DNA of 64,000 nucleotides from Candidatus Tityobacter terrigena (GCA_003156715.1 PMHO01000018.1:105375-169374); one strand, 5' to 3'; positions 18,410 to 27,857 are shown, counted from the first letter of the stretch. Numbers and translations are program-made. The notes: generated from the letters alone by a model not told the origin.

Positions 18410-21400
18410 CAAGCCGAACGTCAGCTTATCGAGAGCCGATCGCGCGGCGGCCGTGCGCCCGGCGCCGGGCCCTGCGCCGGCGGCGATGGGCGATGCGGCG
18501 CAAAGCGCGCCGCTCTCGACCAACCTCGCGTTAGGCGGCCTGCTGCTGTTCGCGCTGCTGATCCGGCTCGCGCTGATCGGGGCGGAAGGCTTCAAGAACG
18601 ACGTCTCCACGTTCGAGGCGTGGGCGCTAACGCTGGCCGAGCACTCGACGCGGCAGTTTTACGCGAACACGACCTTCGCCGACTACCCGCCGGGTTATTT
18701 TTTCGTGCTGTGGATCGTGGGCCACGCCTACAAGCTTCTCGTTCACAACGATCCGAACTTCGCGTTGCTCAAGGCTGCGGTCAAGCTGCCCGCGATTCTG
18801 ATGGACCTCGTCGATACCGTTTTGATCTTTGCGATTGTGCGCCGCTTCGCGGCGCTGCCGTGGGCCTTTGGCGCTGCGGCGCTCTACGCGTTTAACCCGG
18901 CGACGATTTTTATCTCGGCATCGTGGGGCCAGGTGGACTCAGTCGCAGGCGGCGTGACGCTCGCCTCACTGTTCCTGTTGCTGCTCGCCGACCGGCGAAC
19001 GGACCGGGCCGGTTGGCTGGTTGCGGCGGCGTGGATTCTGCTTGCGTATTCGATTTTGATCAAGCCGCCGGCCGTCGTGCTCGTGCCGCTCTACCTGGCG
19101 TATCCGTTCACGACCGACGATGCGGCGCTCCGCCTTCGCCGCATCGCCGGCAGCGCAGCCGGGGTGGGCGGCGCCTTCGTCCTCGCCTACGTGTGCGCGC
19201 TTGCGTTCCACGCGGGATGGAATCCGGTCGCTCAGTTTACTTGGCTCTACGGCCGCTACAGCTACGCCGCCGGCGTGTACCCTTACAGCTCGATCAACGC
19301 CTTCAACCTGTACACGATGCTGCGCAACTTCTGGCAGCCCGACAACCAACTGATCCCCGACTGGATGGTCGGCGGCCACGTCATCGGGTTCCCGCAGTAC
19401 GTGTGGGGCGTCATCCTGCTGCTTTCGGCCGTCGTCCTGGTCGTTTCGCGCTACGTGCAGCGCCGGGATTCCCCGGCCCTGATCGAAGCCGCGGCGATCC
19501 TCTCGCTCGGATACTTCGTGCTCTTGACGCGGATGCACGAGCGCTACGTGTTCAACGCGATCATGCTCGCGATTCCGCTCGTCTGGTTTCGGCGCCGCTA
19601 CCTCTACGCGACCGTGCTGCTGACGATCACGCTCGTCTCCAATCTCTATTATTCGCTCCACTACCTACAGGTCATGGACGCCAAAGTGCCGGGGATCGAT
19701 CCGACCAACTTGATGCCGTGGATAAGCCGTCCCGACTCGGTGCTCAACGTCATGGTCTTTTTCTACCTGGGCTACCGGTACCTGAGCCCGGCCGCCGAGG
19801 CGCCCAAGCAGTTTACCTTGGGGGTGGAAATGCGGCGCGCCGCGGCTGCGGCCCGGCGCTGGTTTTCTCCGCTGGAAGGCGTCGCGCGCATGCTGCCCGT
19901 CGACTGGCTGATCGGCGGCAGCCTGACGATCGCTTCATTCGTGCTGACCTTCGTGGCATATCAATCTCCGCCGGAGAAGATTTTCGACGAGATCTATTAC
20001 GCCCGGGCCGGCGAGGAATATCTGGCCCACAAGGACATCTTCGAGTTCACGCACCCCCCGCTGACGAAGCTGATCATCACGGCCTCGATGATGCTCTTCG
20101 GGGGATTGCACGGGCATGGCGACACTGCCGCCGGCTGGCGTTTTCTGAACTTGGTCGTAGGCGCCCTGATGGTGCTGGTGCTCTACGCGTTCGCGAAGCG
20201 TCTGACCGGGTCGACCCTGTTTTCCGGCATCGCAGCGGGTCTGCTGCTCTTCGATGGCTTCCACTTCGCGCAAGCGCGTATCGCGACACCGGAGATCACG
20301 GTCGCGTTCTTTTCGCTGCTGACGCTCTACGCGTTTTACCGTTTCTGGATCGCAAGCCAAGTCCGCGTTGCAGCTTGGTTCGACGAGCGAGCCGCGAGTC
20401 GCGGCGGCGTGGCACTCGCGATCGGTACGGTGCTCGCTTTCGCGCTGACGTTCGTGTTCGGTCGCGGCCAAAGTTCGGCGGCGCACATCGTTGAGTTCAT
20501 CTACTTCGAACTCGGAGCTTACCTTGCGGTCCGCTTGCTCTTGCCGCGCCTGGTGCCTTCCCCCGACGTGACGTCGTACGCGGATGGCGCGCGCGTCACG
20601 GGCGACGAGCTCGTCACGCCCGACGGGGGCGTCGTGCCGCTGGGAAAGGGCGCGGTGGTGCCCGGCGGTCTGACCCGCGTCGACAAGAACGCCGGCCTGG
20701 CATACACCGACGCCGGCTTGCGCATCGAGTACGCGCGCAGCGGCGAGATGCGCTACGTTACCCCGGAGGGCGAGGCGCGCTTCGAGCCGGCCGGAACGAT
20801 GCTGGCAGGCGGCGCGGCCATCGACGGTCGGCGCGACGCCCGGCTTTGGATGTGGCTGCTCGCACTTTCGGCCGGATGTCTTGGGGCCTGCAAATGGAAC
20901 GGCCTGTTCGACTTCTTCGTCGTTTGGTTGCTGGCAGGATTCGTAGTCGCCCAGATCTCGTGGGCCGAACTGGCGCGCGGCATTGGTCTGGGCAAGGTGG
21001 TCGTTCGCCCCGCCAGTTGGGGAAATCCGTTCGGCTTTTCGCTCGACATGGTCGTTGCGTCGATGCTGTTCGTCGGTGCGACCATCTACGTGCTGTGCTA
21101 CATTCCGTACTTTCTTCTGGGGCATTCGATCAGCGACTTGGTCGAGCTGCAGTACGGCATGTACCACTATCACGCGACGCTGGTTGCGACGCATCCGTAT
21201 TCCTCGAGGTGGTGGCAATGGCCGCTCCTGCAAATCCCGATATCGTACTACTACCACGATTTTCGAACGGGCGGTCAGGCGCAGTTGGGTTCGGCCTGTT
21301 GCGTCGCCGAGATCCTCGCCCTTCCCAACCCGCTGATGTGGTGGACGGGTCTGGTCTCGGTACCGCTTGTTGCTTGGCTTGCGTGGAGCGAGCGCCGCAA

Positions 21401-21755
21401 AGGATACCTATTGCTGGTGGTGGCGTACTTTCTGCAGTGGCTGCCCTGGATTGCTTCGCCGCGCCTTTCGTTCGAGTACCACTTCCTGCCGAATCTTGCC
21501 ATCATTTGCTTGGCGGACACGATCCTCTTGCAGCGCATTTGGCGCCTCGGCGAGCGGCCGGCGAACGCAGCCGGCGAGGACGCGCCGAGCTGGCCTCGTA
21601 CGGCGGTGGTGGCGTATCTGGCCGCGATCGTCGCCGCCTTCATCTTCTGGTATCCCGTCGTCGCCGGCACGCACGTCACCTACGATGCTTGGAACCAGCG
21701 TATGATTACGTGGCTAGAGGGGAACAACTGGATCAACCCGCATCCGGGAAGCTGA
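18402..21755 (+). CDS. two-part GT-C glycosyltransferase fused to a PMT-type (GT39) mannosyltransferase
   Basis: A 1117-residue polytopic membrane protein. Residues about 45-480 form one GT-C-like module with NDVSTFEAWALTLAEH, TTFADYPPGYFF and many membrane segments. Residues about 500-1117 resemble protein O-mannosyltransferases (GT39): DEIYYARAGEEYLAH and FTHPPLTKLII match the family acidic and HPPL motifs, and the C-terminal membrane region follows. Between membrane segments, residues about 716-809 are a hydrophilic insert rich in Gly and Asp. The start is TTG 18402 with AAGGAG nine bases upstream; ATG 18486 is an alternative. The donor is probably a polyprenyl-phosphate sugar, which would fit the polyprenyl synthase just upstream. 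The acceptor is unknown. Confidence 0.82.
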   Translation: MPSKPNVSLSRADRAAAVRPAPGPAPAAMGDAAQSAPLSTNLALGGLLLFALLIRLALIGAEGFKNDVSTFEAWALTLAEHSTRQFYANTTFADYPPGYFFVLWIVGHAYKLLVHNDPNFALLKAAVKLPAILMDLVDTVLIFAIVRRFAALPWAFGAAALYAFNPATIFISASWGQVDSVAGGVTLASLFLLLLADRRTDRAGWLVAAAWILLAYSILIKPPAVVLVPLYLAYPFTTDDAALRLRRIAGSAAGVGGAFVLAYVCALAFHAGWNPVAQFTWLYGRYSYAAGVYPYSSINAFNLYTMLRNFWQPDNQLIPDWMVGGHVIGFPQYVWGVILLLSAVVLVVSRYVQRRDSPALIEAAAILSLGYFVLLTRMHERYVFNAIMLAIPLVWFRRRYLYATVLLTITLVSNLYYSLHYLQVMDAKVPGIDPTNLMPWISRPDSVLNVMVFFYLGYRYLSPAAEAPKQFTLGVEMRRAAAAARRWFSPLEGVARMLPVDWLIGGSLTIASFVLTFVAYQSPPEKIFDEIYYARAGEEYLAHKDIFEFTHPPLTKLIITASMMLFGGLHGHGDTAAGWRFLNLVVGALMVLVLYAFAKRLTGSTLFSGIAAGLLLFDGFHFAQARIATPEITVAFFSLLTLYAFYRFWIASQVRVAAWFDERAASRGGVALAIGTVLAFALTFVFGRGQSSAAHIVEFIYFELGAYLAVRLLLPRLVPSPDVTSYADGARVTGDELVTPDGGVVPLGKGAVVPGGLTRVDKNAGLAYTDAGLRIEYARSGEMRYVTPEGEARFEPAGTMLAGGAAIDGRRDARLWMWLLALSAGCLGACKWNGLFDFFVVWLLAGFVVAQISWAELARGIGLGKVVVRPASWGNPFGFSLDMVVASMLFVGATIYVLCYIPYFLLGHSISDLVELQYGMYHYHATLVATHPYSSRWWQWPLLQIPISYYYHDFRTGGQAQLGSACCVAEILALPNPLMWWTGLVSVPLVAWLAWSERRKGYLLLVVAYFLQWLPWIASPRLSFEYHFLPNLAIICLADTILLQRIWRLGERPANAAGEDAPSWPRTAVVAYLAAIVAAFIFWYPVVAGTHVTYDAWNQRMITWLEGNNWINPHPGS

Positions 21756-21831
21756 GAGAAGTTTCTCGATGCGATCGGGTTCGTCGCGGCGCCGAAAGGC
21801 CACCGGGCACTCGAAACGGTAGGTACCGCCT

Positions 21832-22581
21832 ATGTCAGGGCATTCGAAGTGGCATAACATCCGGCTCCGCAAGGGGAAAGCCGACGCGCAGCGCGGGGCG
21901 CTGTTCACCAAGCTTTCGAAGGAGATTATCCTCGCCGCCAAGAGCGGCTCGACGGATCCCGAAGCGAACTCGCGCCTCAAGATGGCCGTCGAGAAGGCTC
22001 GCGAAAACAACGTTCCGGTCGAAAACATCAAGCGCGCGATTGCGCGCGCGGCCGGCGGCGACGGCAGCAAAGACATCGAGGAGATCCGCTACGAGGGTTA
22101 CGGTCCGGCCGGCGTCGCGGTCGTGCTCGACGCCGCAACCGACAATCGCAACCGCACCGCGGCCGAGCTGCGCTTCCTCTTTAGCCGACACGGCGGGACG
22201 CTCGGCGAGTCAGGCTCGGTTGCATGGATGTTCGAATCGCGCGGCTTGATCGAAGTCGAAAACGGGACGCTCGACGAGGATGGCCTAACCGAGGCAGCCC
22301 TCGTCGAGGGCGTCATCGATGTGCGCTACGATGCCGACGGACGTTCCGAGATCGTGACCGAGCCGGCGGCGCTCGCCGCCGCGCGCGAGCGCTTGGCGGC
22401 GGCCGGACTACGCGTGACCTCGCTCGCGCTTGGGGTCGAGGCGAAGCAGAACGTTGCGCCGGCCGGCGACGACGCGCGCGAAGTACTGCGCTTCCTCGAC
22501 GCGCTCGAGGAGCACGAAGACGTCCAACGGGTCTATTCCAACGCCGAACTCGACATCGCGCAGATCGAAGCGCTCGCCTAA
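21832..22581 (+). CDS. yebC: YebC/PmpR family protein
   Basis: Member of the TACO1/YebC family, historically annotated as a transcription regulator and lately linked to relief of ribosome stalling. The 249-residue length is normal. The family N-terminus MSGHSKWHNIRLRKGKADAQ is present, followed by ENIKRAIARA, and YEGYGPAGVAVVLDAATDN in the middle domain. It stands 76 bp after the glycosyltransferase and 16 bp before the PASTA gene. In many bacteria yebC neighbours ruvC; that is not the case here. Confidence 0.95.
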   Translation: MSGHSKWHNIRLRKGKADAQRGALFTKLSKEIILAAKSGSTDPEANSRLKMAVEKARENNVPVENIKRAIARAAGGDGSKDIEEIRYEGYGPAGVAVVLDAATDNRNRTAAELRFLFSRHGGTLGESGSVAWMFESRGLIEVENGTLDEDGLTEAALVEGVIDVRYDADGRSEIVTEPAALAAARERLAAAGLRVTSLALGVEAKQNVAPAGDDAREVLRFLDALEEHEDVQRVYSNAELDIAQIEALA

Positions 22582-22597
22582 TTTGGCGCTGCGCACG

Positions 22598-23647
22598 ATG
22601 GTCGAGGGCGCACCGCGCGAGACGCGTCGACGCCGCCCGTGGCTGGCGCGGCAGGATTGGTACTTTGCGATTGCGCTAGCGAGTTTCGTCGGCGTAGCGG
22701 TATGGTTTGGGCGCGCGATCGAGGATTTCTTCACCCCTCCCTCGCGCGACATTCCGGCGCCGATGCTGGTGGGTGAAACCTTATCCGATGCACTGCAATC
22801 GGCCTCGAGCGCCAAGGTCTCGGCGGTCGTGGTCGCCAGGCATTCCAGCGATCGCTATCCCAAAGACGTGGTGATGCGCCAGGATCCGGCTGCCGGCGCG
22901 CGGGTCCGCGCGGGCCGGCAAATCTCGCTCGTCGTTTCCAACGGCGTTCAAATCTTTGCGATGCCCGACCTGCGCTACGAATCGCTGCGCGAGGTTGGGC
23001 TCGACCTCTCGCACGACCAGCTCACGCTCGGTAAGGTCCACTACGTGCTCAGTGCCGATGCGGAGCCCAATCAGGTCGTCACGCAGGATCCGGCGCCGCT
23101 CACCGCCGTACGCCCCGGCTCGGTCGTCAACCTCGAAATCGCAAAGAGCGCCGGCTCCGCTCAAAAGGCGCCCGACTTCGAAGGAAAATCGATCGACGAA
23201 GCGCGCGATATGGCGGCAGCGGACCACATGCGGCTCGGTCAGGTCGTCTGGACGCCGTTCGGGCGCAACGGACCCCCGCGCGGCGAAGTCGTGCGCCAGG
23301 TTCCCGGCCCAAGCGCCCCGCTCGATTCCTCGCAGCTCGTCTCACTGCAAGTCAGCGCCGGCCCGCGAGAAGCGGGGTATCTCGTGCGGCAGGTCCACGC
23401 GACGGTGTTCGCCCCCGACCTGACCGGTACCGCGACCACGCAGAACGTTCGAATCGAGGTGCGCGACGAGACGGGAACGTGGAACGTCTACGACGCCTTC
23501 GCACAGCCCCGGCAAAAACTTGATTTCAATCTGACGGTCATCGGCACGTCGGAGCTCGACGTGTACGTCAACAACGAACTGCTCGACTCGACGCAGCTGG
23601 GCGTCGAGCCGCCGCTGTCGAAACAACCGACGAAGGAGAAGCCGTGA
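22598..23647 (+). CDS. membrane-anchored PASTA-domain protein without kinase domain
   Basis: A 349-residue protein with a basic N-terminus, one membrane segment (about residues 21-40) and an extracytoplasmic part containing three PASTA-like repeats (about 50-255). Typical features are the repeated QDPAAGARVRAGRQISLVVS and QDPAPLTAVRPGSVVNLEI. About 90 further residues follow, predicted beta-rich. PASTA domains bind peptidoglycan or muropeptides on PrkC/PknB kinases and penicillin-binding proteins. Here no kinase or transpeptidase domain is attached. TTG 22583 is an alternative start. It overlaps rpe by GTGA; in Bacillus the PASTA kinase prkC lies two genes upstream of rpe, which suggests a shared origin of this locus. 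Confidence 0.82.
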   Translation: MVEGAPRETRRRRPWLARQDWYFAIALASFVGVAVWFGRAIEDFFTPPSRDIPAPMLVGETLSDALQSASSAKVSAVVVARHSSDRYPKDVVMRQDPAAGARVRAGRQISLVVSNGVQIFAMPDLRYESLREVGLDLSHDQLTLGKVHYVLSADAEPNQVVTQDPAPLTAVRPGSVVNLEIAKSAGSAQKAPDFEGKSIDEARDMAAADHMRLGQVVWTPFGRNGPPRGEVVRQVPGPSAPLDSSQLVSLQVSAGPREAGYLVRQVHATVFAPDLTGTATTQNVRIEVRDETGTWNVYDAFAQPRQKLDFNLTVIGTSELDVYVNNELLDSTQLGVEPPLSKQPTKEKP

Positions 23648-24318
23648 TCAAAATTTCGCCTTCGCTGCTTTCCGCCGACTTCGCGCGTATCGCCGACCAA
23701 ATCGGCGAAGTCGAGCGCGCCGGCGCGGACTATCTGCACCTCGACGTGATGGACGGCCGCTTCGTGCCGAACTTGACGTGGGGTCCCAAGATCATCGGCG
23801 ACCTCCGCAAACTCTCGCCGCTCTGTTTCGACACGCATCTGATGATCGTCGAACCGGAGCGCTACGTCGACGACTTCCGCAAAGCGGGCGCCGATATCAT
23901 CACGTTCCATTACGAAGCGACGGTCCACGTCCAGCGTTTGCTCGTCCACGTGAAGTCGCTGGGGGCCAAAGCCGGCATTTCGCTCAATCCCGCGACGCCC
24001 GTTTCCATGCTCCAAGACGTAATCGGCGACCTCGACCTCATTTTGATCATGAGCGTCAACCCGGGCTTCGGCGGCCAATCGTTTATTCCAAACGCGCTCA
24101 AGCGTGTCAGGGAAGCACGCGCGCTTATCGACGAGTACAACCCCTCGTGCGAGCTTGAGATCGACGGCGGCGTCGGACGCCAAAACATCGCGGACGTCGT
24201 GGCCGCCGGCGTCGATGTCGTCGTGATGGGGTCGAGCATCTTCGGCGCGCCTAACCCCGGCACGGAGTTGCGCGCGCTGCGGGAGCTGGCCGAGCCCGCG
24301 ACAGCGTACGCGAACTGA
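23644..24318 (+). CDS. rpe: ribulose-phosphate 3-epimerase
   Basis: Interconverts ribulose-5-phosphate and xylulose-5-phosphate. The 224-residue protein has the family patterns SPSLLSADFARIADQI, LHLDVMDGRFVPNLTWGP, DTHLMIVEPERYV, ILIMSVNPGFGGQSFI and LEIDGGVGRQNI, with metal and catalytic Asp/His residues in place. The start is GTG 23644, overlapping the PASTA gene stop (GTGA). It complements the pentose-phosphate operon at the left of the window, which lacks rpe. It overlaps or abuts thiL. Confidence 0.96.
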   Translation: MIKISPSLLSADFARIADQIGEVERAGADYLHLDVMDGRFVPNLTWGPKIIGDLRKLSPLCFDTHLMIVEPERYVDDFRKAGADIITFHYEATVHVQRLLVHVKSLGAKAGISLNPATPVSMLQDVIGDLDLILIMSVNPGFGGQSFIPNALKRVREARALIDEYNPSCELEIDGGVGRQNIADVVAAGVDVVVMGSSIFGAPNPGTELRALRELAEPATAYAN

Positions 24319-25352
24319 CGCCGAGCAAGGAGACCAGCGAGGACGAGCTCCTCGCCGCGATCCGCGCGGCGCTCGAACGGTTCGCGCTCCCCGCGGGGCG
24401 GATTGCCGTCGGCATCGGCGACGACGCTGCGGCCTGGCGCCCGTCGCGCTCGCACCTTTCCGTCATTACGACCGACGCCCTGATCGATGGGGTCCATTTC
24501 GCGCGCGAAAGCATGAGCCCTGAGGCGATCGGGCACCGCGCCATGGCGGCCAACCTCAGCGATATCGCGGCCATGGGGGCTCGCCCGGTGCTGGCCACGG
24601 TCGCCCTGGGCCTCGACCCGCGGACGACCGCGCCGGATTGGGTCGTGGCCTGCTACCTCGCCATGGCCGGTTTAGCTGCCCGCTTCAGCGCGGCGATCGT
24701 GGGCGGCGATCTCGTCCGCGCGCCCACGCTGACCCTCTCGCTGACGGTCGTCGGAGAGGTCTCGCCGCGGCGAATGCGCCTGCGCGACGGGGCACGTCCG
24801 TACGACGTGCTCGCCATAACCGGCCCGACGGGCGCCAGCCGAGCGGGTCTCGAGCTTCTCAAGCGGCCACTCGCGCTCGACCCGCCAAACGCTGAGGCGG
24901 CACGCAACGCCTTCCTCTTCCCCGAACCGCGCCTGCGCGAGGGCCGCTTCCTTGGCGCCTCCCGAGCGGTACACGCGATGATGGACTGCACCGACGGGCT
25001 GTCGACCGACGTGGCCCGCTTGGTTCAAGCCGCCGGTTACGGAGCCACCCTGCTCGGGCCTCCGATCGACCCCGCGGCCGAGGCCGTCGCCCTGGCGGCC
25101 GGGGACGACCCGGCGGCGTATGGTCTGGACGGCGGAGAAGATTTCGAACTGATCGTCGCTGTCGCGCCACGCGCCTTCCCCCACCTGGCACGCCGCTTCG
25201 AACGGCACTTCGGCCGTCCCCTCATCGGTTTCGGCAGTGTCGATCCCGAGCCGGGCCTGCGCCTAGCCGGCCCCCAGGGCCCACTGCCTTTAGCCCCGGC
25301 AGGTTGGGACAGCCTCATCTCGCCCGAGAGGCCCCGAGCCGCGCGCGGTTAG
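24315..25352 (+). CDS. thiL: thiamine-monophosphate kinase (start codon not canonical)
   Basis: Phosphorylates thiamine monophosphate to the diphosphate cofactor, used for example by transketolase. The frame contains the metal-binding GIGDDAAAWRPS, TTDALIDGVHF, NLSDIAAMGARPVLATVAL, GGDLVRAPTLTLSLTV, and MDCTDGLSTDVARL, all ThiL hallmarks. The first ATG (24513) lies after the GIGDDAA motif and so cannot be the true start. Upstream, the frame is open to a stop near 24249 but has no ATG, GTG or TTG. I place the start at CTG 24315, which overlaps the rpe stop as CTGA; a later start after AAGGAG (24327-24332) is also possible. The coding assignment is firm, the start is not. Confidence 0.85.
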   Translation: MTPSKETSEDELLAAIRAALERFALPAGRIAVGIGDDAAAWRPSRSHLSVITTDALIDGVHFARESMSPEAIGHRAMAANLSDIAAMGARPVLATVALGLDPRTTAPDWVVACYLAMAGLAARFSAAIVGGDLVRAPTLTLSLTVVGEVSPRRMRLRDGARPYDVLAITGPTGASRAGLELLKRPLALDPPNAEAARNAFLFPEPRLREGRFLGASRAVHAMMDCTDGLSTDVARLVQAAGYGATLLGPPIDPAAEAVALAAGDDPAAYGLDGGEDFELIVAVAPRAFPHLARRFERHFGRPLIGFGSVDPEPGLRLAGPQGPLPLAPAGWDSLISPERPRAARG

Positions 25353-25363
25353 GCGAAATTCCG

Positions 25364-25555
25364 CTAGGAGAGCCGCTTCACACGCTTGGAGCGCAGACAA
25401 GCCGTGCACACGCGGAGCGTCATGTGGGTGCCGCGCTCGTCGACGCGGACCGGCTGGAGGTTGGGCAGCCAGCGCCGCCGGGTCTTGTTCATGGCATGGC
25501 TCACGTTGTTGCCCGCCATCGGGCCCTTTCCACATACGTCGCAGCGCTTTGCCAT
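25364..25555 (-). CDS. rpmB: 50S ribosomal protein L28
   Basis: A 63-residue L28 beginning [21 protein letters not shown]. The CxxC near the N-terminus (C5, C8) and a second CxxC (VCTACL) near the C-terminus mark the zinc-binding form. GAAAGG lies at good spacing before the ATG. It is transcribed against thiL (11 bp between the stops) and is divergent from plsX. The thiL-rpmB-plsX neighbourhood resembles the Bacillus prkC-rpe-thiN-rpmB-plsX region, but rpmB orientation here is reversed. Confidence 0.96.
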   Translation of the reverse strand: MAKRCDVCGKGPMAGNNVSHAMNKTRRRWLPNLQPVRVDERGTHMTLRVCTACLRSKRVKRLS

Positions 25556-25677
25556 TTCAAATCACCTTTCAACCGTCGAATCACGTCCGGCAGGACAACT
25601 TCCGGATTATGCCATAGCGCGCGGCCGCTGGCAATGCCGCCAGGAGTCGGGTTGGACCCTTTGTAAGCCTGCCGTTC

Positions 25678-26724
25678 GTGGATCCTTTGGTTCCGCCGCG
25701 ACCCGCGGGTACGCCTCGCATCGCGGTCGACGCGATGGGCGGCGACCATGCCCCGCACGAGATCGTTCACGGCGCCGCGCTGGCGCAACGCGACGGCTTG
25801 GGACAAATGATCCTGATCGGCGACGAGCCGCGCATAGCGAAGATTTTGGTCGAGACGCACGTCAAGGGGATCGACGTCGTGCATGCGCCCAACGCCATCG
25901 CAATGGACGCAAACCCCTCGCAGGCGCTGCGCAACAGCGATGAGACCTCGCTCGGAATGGCGGTCAACCTGGTACGCGACGGGCGAGCAGACGCGGTTGT
26001 TTCGGCCGGCAACAGCGGCGCCTTCCTAGCCATTGCGCTGGTGCGCTTGCGCACCATCGCGGGCATCGCACGTCCCGCCATTGCGGTCGTTTTTCCCGCG
26101 AAACACGGACCCGTCGTCGTGCTCGACTCGGGCGCGAATCTTGACTGCCGGCCCGAATGGCTCGCGCAATTCGGCGTGATGGGGAGTGCCTACGCGAAAG
26201 CCGTCCTGGGTATCCCGGAGCCGAAGGTGGGCATCATTTCGGTCGGCGAGGAGCGCGTCAAGGGCAACGCGCAGGTCATCGAGGCGGCGCGTTTCCTGGA
26301 TCGGGCCCCGGTTAACTTCGTCGGCAACGTCGAGGGCAAGGATGTCTTCATGAATGCGGCCGACGTCGTCGTTACCGACGGCTTCGTCGGCAACGTCATG
26401 CTCAAGCTGAGCGAGGGCGCCGCGCAGCTCATCGGCGACATCGTCTTGGGCGAAATCAAGAGCGGCAGCATTTTTACCAAACTCGGCGCGCTGCTGGTGC
26501 GACCGGCGCTGCGCCGCGTGCGCCAGAAGCTCAACTACGATAACTACGGCGGGGCGCCGCTGCTAGGTCTGCGCGGCAACTGTATCGTCGCGCACGGCCG
26601 TGCCAACCGGCGAGCGATTCGCAGCGCGATTCGTGCGGCCGTTGCGGAGGTTCGTGAAGACGTCGTCGGACGTATCGGGGAATCGGTCGTTCCGTTCGAC
26701 GTGCGCGACGCTCGCGAAGCGTAG
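25678..26724 (+). CDS. plsX: phosphate acyltransferase PlsX
   Basis: Makes acyl-phosphate from acyl-ACP for phospholipid synthesis; peripheral membrane enzyme. The 348-residue protein has IAVDAMGGDHAPHEIVHGA near the N-terminus, SAGNSGAFLAIALVRL, VVLDSGANLDCRPEWLAQF and VTDGFVGNVMLKLSEG, all family signatures. The start is GTG 25678, about 16 residues before the conserved core; no strong ribosome-binding site is seen. The fab genes that often follow plsX are absent; hemW follows after 6 bp. PlsC is encoded 9 kb upstream. Confidence 0.95.
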   Translation: MDPLVPPRPAGTPRIAVDAMGGDHAPHEIVHGAALAQRDGLGQMILIGDEPRIAKILVETHVKGIDVVHAPNAIAMDANPSQALRNSDETSLGMAVNLVRDGRADAVVSAGNSGAFLAIALVRLRTIAGIARPAIAVVFPAKHGPVVVLDSGANLDCRPEWLAQFGVMGSAYAKAVLGIPEPKVGIISVGEERVKGNAQVIEAARFLDRAPVNFVGNVEGKDVFMNAADVVVTDGFVGNVMLKLSEGAAQLIGDIVLGEIKSGSIFTKLGALLVRPALRRVRQKLNYDNYGGAPLLGLRGNCIVAHGRANRRAIRSAIRAAVAEVREDVVGRIGESVVPFDVRDAREA

Positions 26725-26730
26725 TCTCCA

Positions 26731-27855
26731 ATGGCCGGGGTCTACGTGCATCTGCCTTTTTGCCCGTACGTGTGCCCGTATTGCGACTTTGCCAAGTGGC
26801 CGCACCGGCGTAGCGCTGCGCTGCGCTACTTGAGCGCGCTCGAGGCCGAGATTGCGGCCGCTCCCGCGTTCGCGGCCAAGACGCTGTTCTTGGGCGGTGG
26901 AACGCCCAATGTTTACCCGGCGGCTGACATTGCGCGCTTAGTTGCGCGGCTGCGCACGCGATTTTCGCTCGGCAGTGCAGCGGAGGTCACGATCGAGCTC
27001 AACCCGGACTTGTCGTTATGCGAGGAGTTCGCGGCCTATGTCGAGGCGGGAATCAACCGGTTTTCGTTTGGGGTGCAGTCCTTCGTCGATGCGGAGCTCG
27101 CGGCGCTGGGCCGGCAGCATCGAGGCGGCGAGGTTGTCGCGGCGGTTGACCGGGCGCGGATCGCCGGCGTTTCGAACCTTTCGGTCGACCTGATGTTCGG
27201 GATCCCGGGGCAGACGGTGGATTCTTGGAAAGGGTCGCTCGCCGCCGCCCTCGAGCTCGAACCCCACCACGTCTCAACCTATGGTCTGACCATCGAGGCC
27301 GGAACCCCATTTTCCGTTTGGCACGCGCGCGAGCCGGCAGCATTTCCGGATGCCGATCGGGAGGCGGAACTCTTCTCGGTAGCCATCGATCGGCTCGAGG
27401 CGGCGGGCTTCGAACACTACGAGATCAGCAACTTTGCGCGACCGGGCTTCCGCTCGCACCATAACGCGAACTATTGGGCGAACGGACCCTACCTTGGTCT
27501 GGGAGTTGGAGCGGCGAGCTATCTCGACGGCACTCGCTCGGTACACACCCGGGCAATCGACGCGTACTGCGACGCGGCGCTCGGCGGGAGCCCGATCCCC
27601 GGTACCTCGGAACACCTCGAGGGGGCGGCGCGCATCGGCGAGGCGGCGATGCTGGCGCTGCGCACGAGCCAGGGGGTAGATGTCGCTTCCTTTGCGGAAC
27701 GGTACGGTATCGATTTCTTGAGGTTTTACGAACCAGTGTTAGCGGAAATGAGCGCAGCCGGAGTGCTCGAGGTCAATCCGGCCGTGGTGCGGCTTACGCG
27801 GCGAGGCCGATTCGTGGCCAACGACGTCTGCGCCGCCTTCATCGCGCCGGCGTAA
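26731..27855 (+). CDS. hemW: radical SAM heme chaperone HemW (coproporphyrinogen III oxidase-like)
   Basis: Radical SAM protein of 374 residues, thought to deliver heme in respiring bacteria. It has the cluster motif [10 protein letters not shown] (CxxxCxxC) at about residues 11-18, [30 protein letters not shown], and the HemW-type [19 protein letters not shown]. The CxxxCxxC motif without the extra cysteine of true HemN supports HemW rather than an oxidase. It starts 6 bp after plsX and ends 2 bp before yacL, so the three are probably one operon. Confidence 0.92.
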   Translation: MAGVYVHLPFCPYVCPYCDFAKWPHRRSAALRYLSALEAEIAAAPAFAAKTLFLGGGTPNVYPAADIARLVARLRTRFSLGSAAEVTIELNPDLSLCEEFAAYVEAGINRFSFGVQSFVDAELAALGRQHRGGEVVAAVDRARIAGVSNLSVDLMFGIPGQTVDSWKGSLAAALELEPHHVSTYGLTIEAGTPFSVWHAREPAAFPDADREAELFSVAIDRLEAAGFEHYEISNFARPGFRSHHNANYWANGPYLGLGVGAASYLDGTRSVHTRAIDAYCDAALGGSPIPGTSEHLEGAARIGEAAMLALRTSQGVDVASFAERYGIDFLRFYEPVLAEMSAAGVLEVNPAVVRLTRRGRFVANDVCAAFIAPA

Positions 27856-27857
27856 TC

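Noticed and set aside
19935..21257. 440-codon minus-strand frame opposite the large glycosyltransferase
   Set aside because: Low-complexity charged shadow; the plus strand has membrane helices and PMT motifs.
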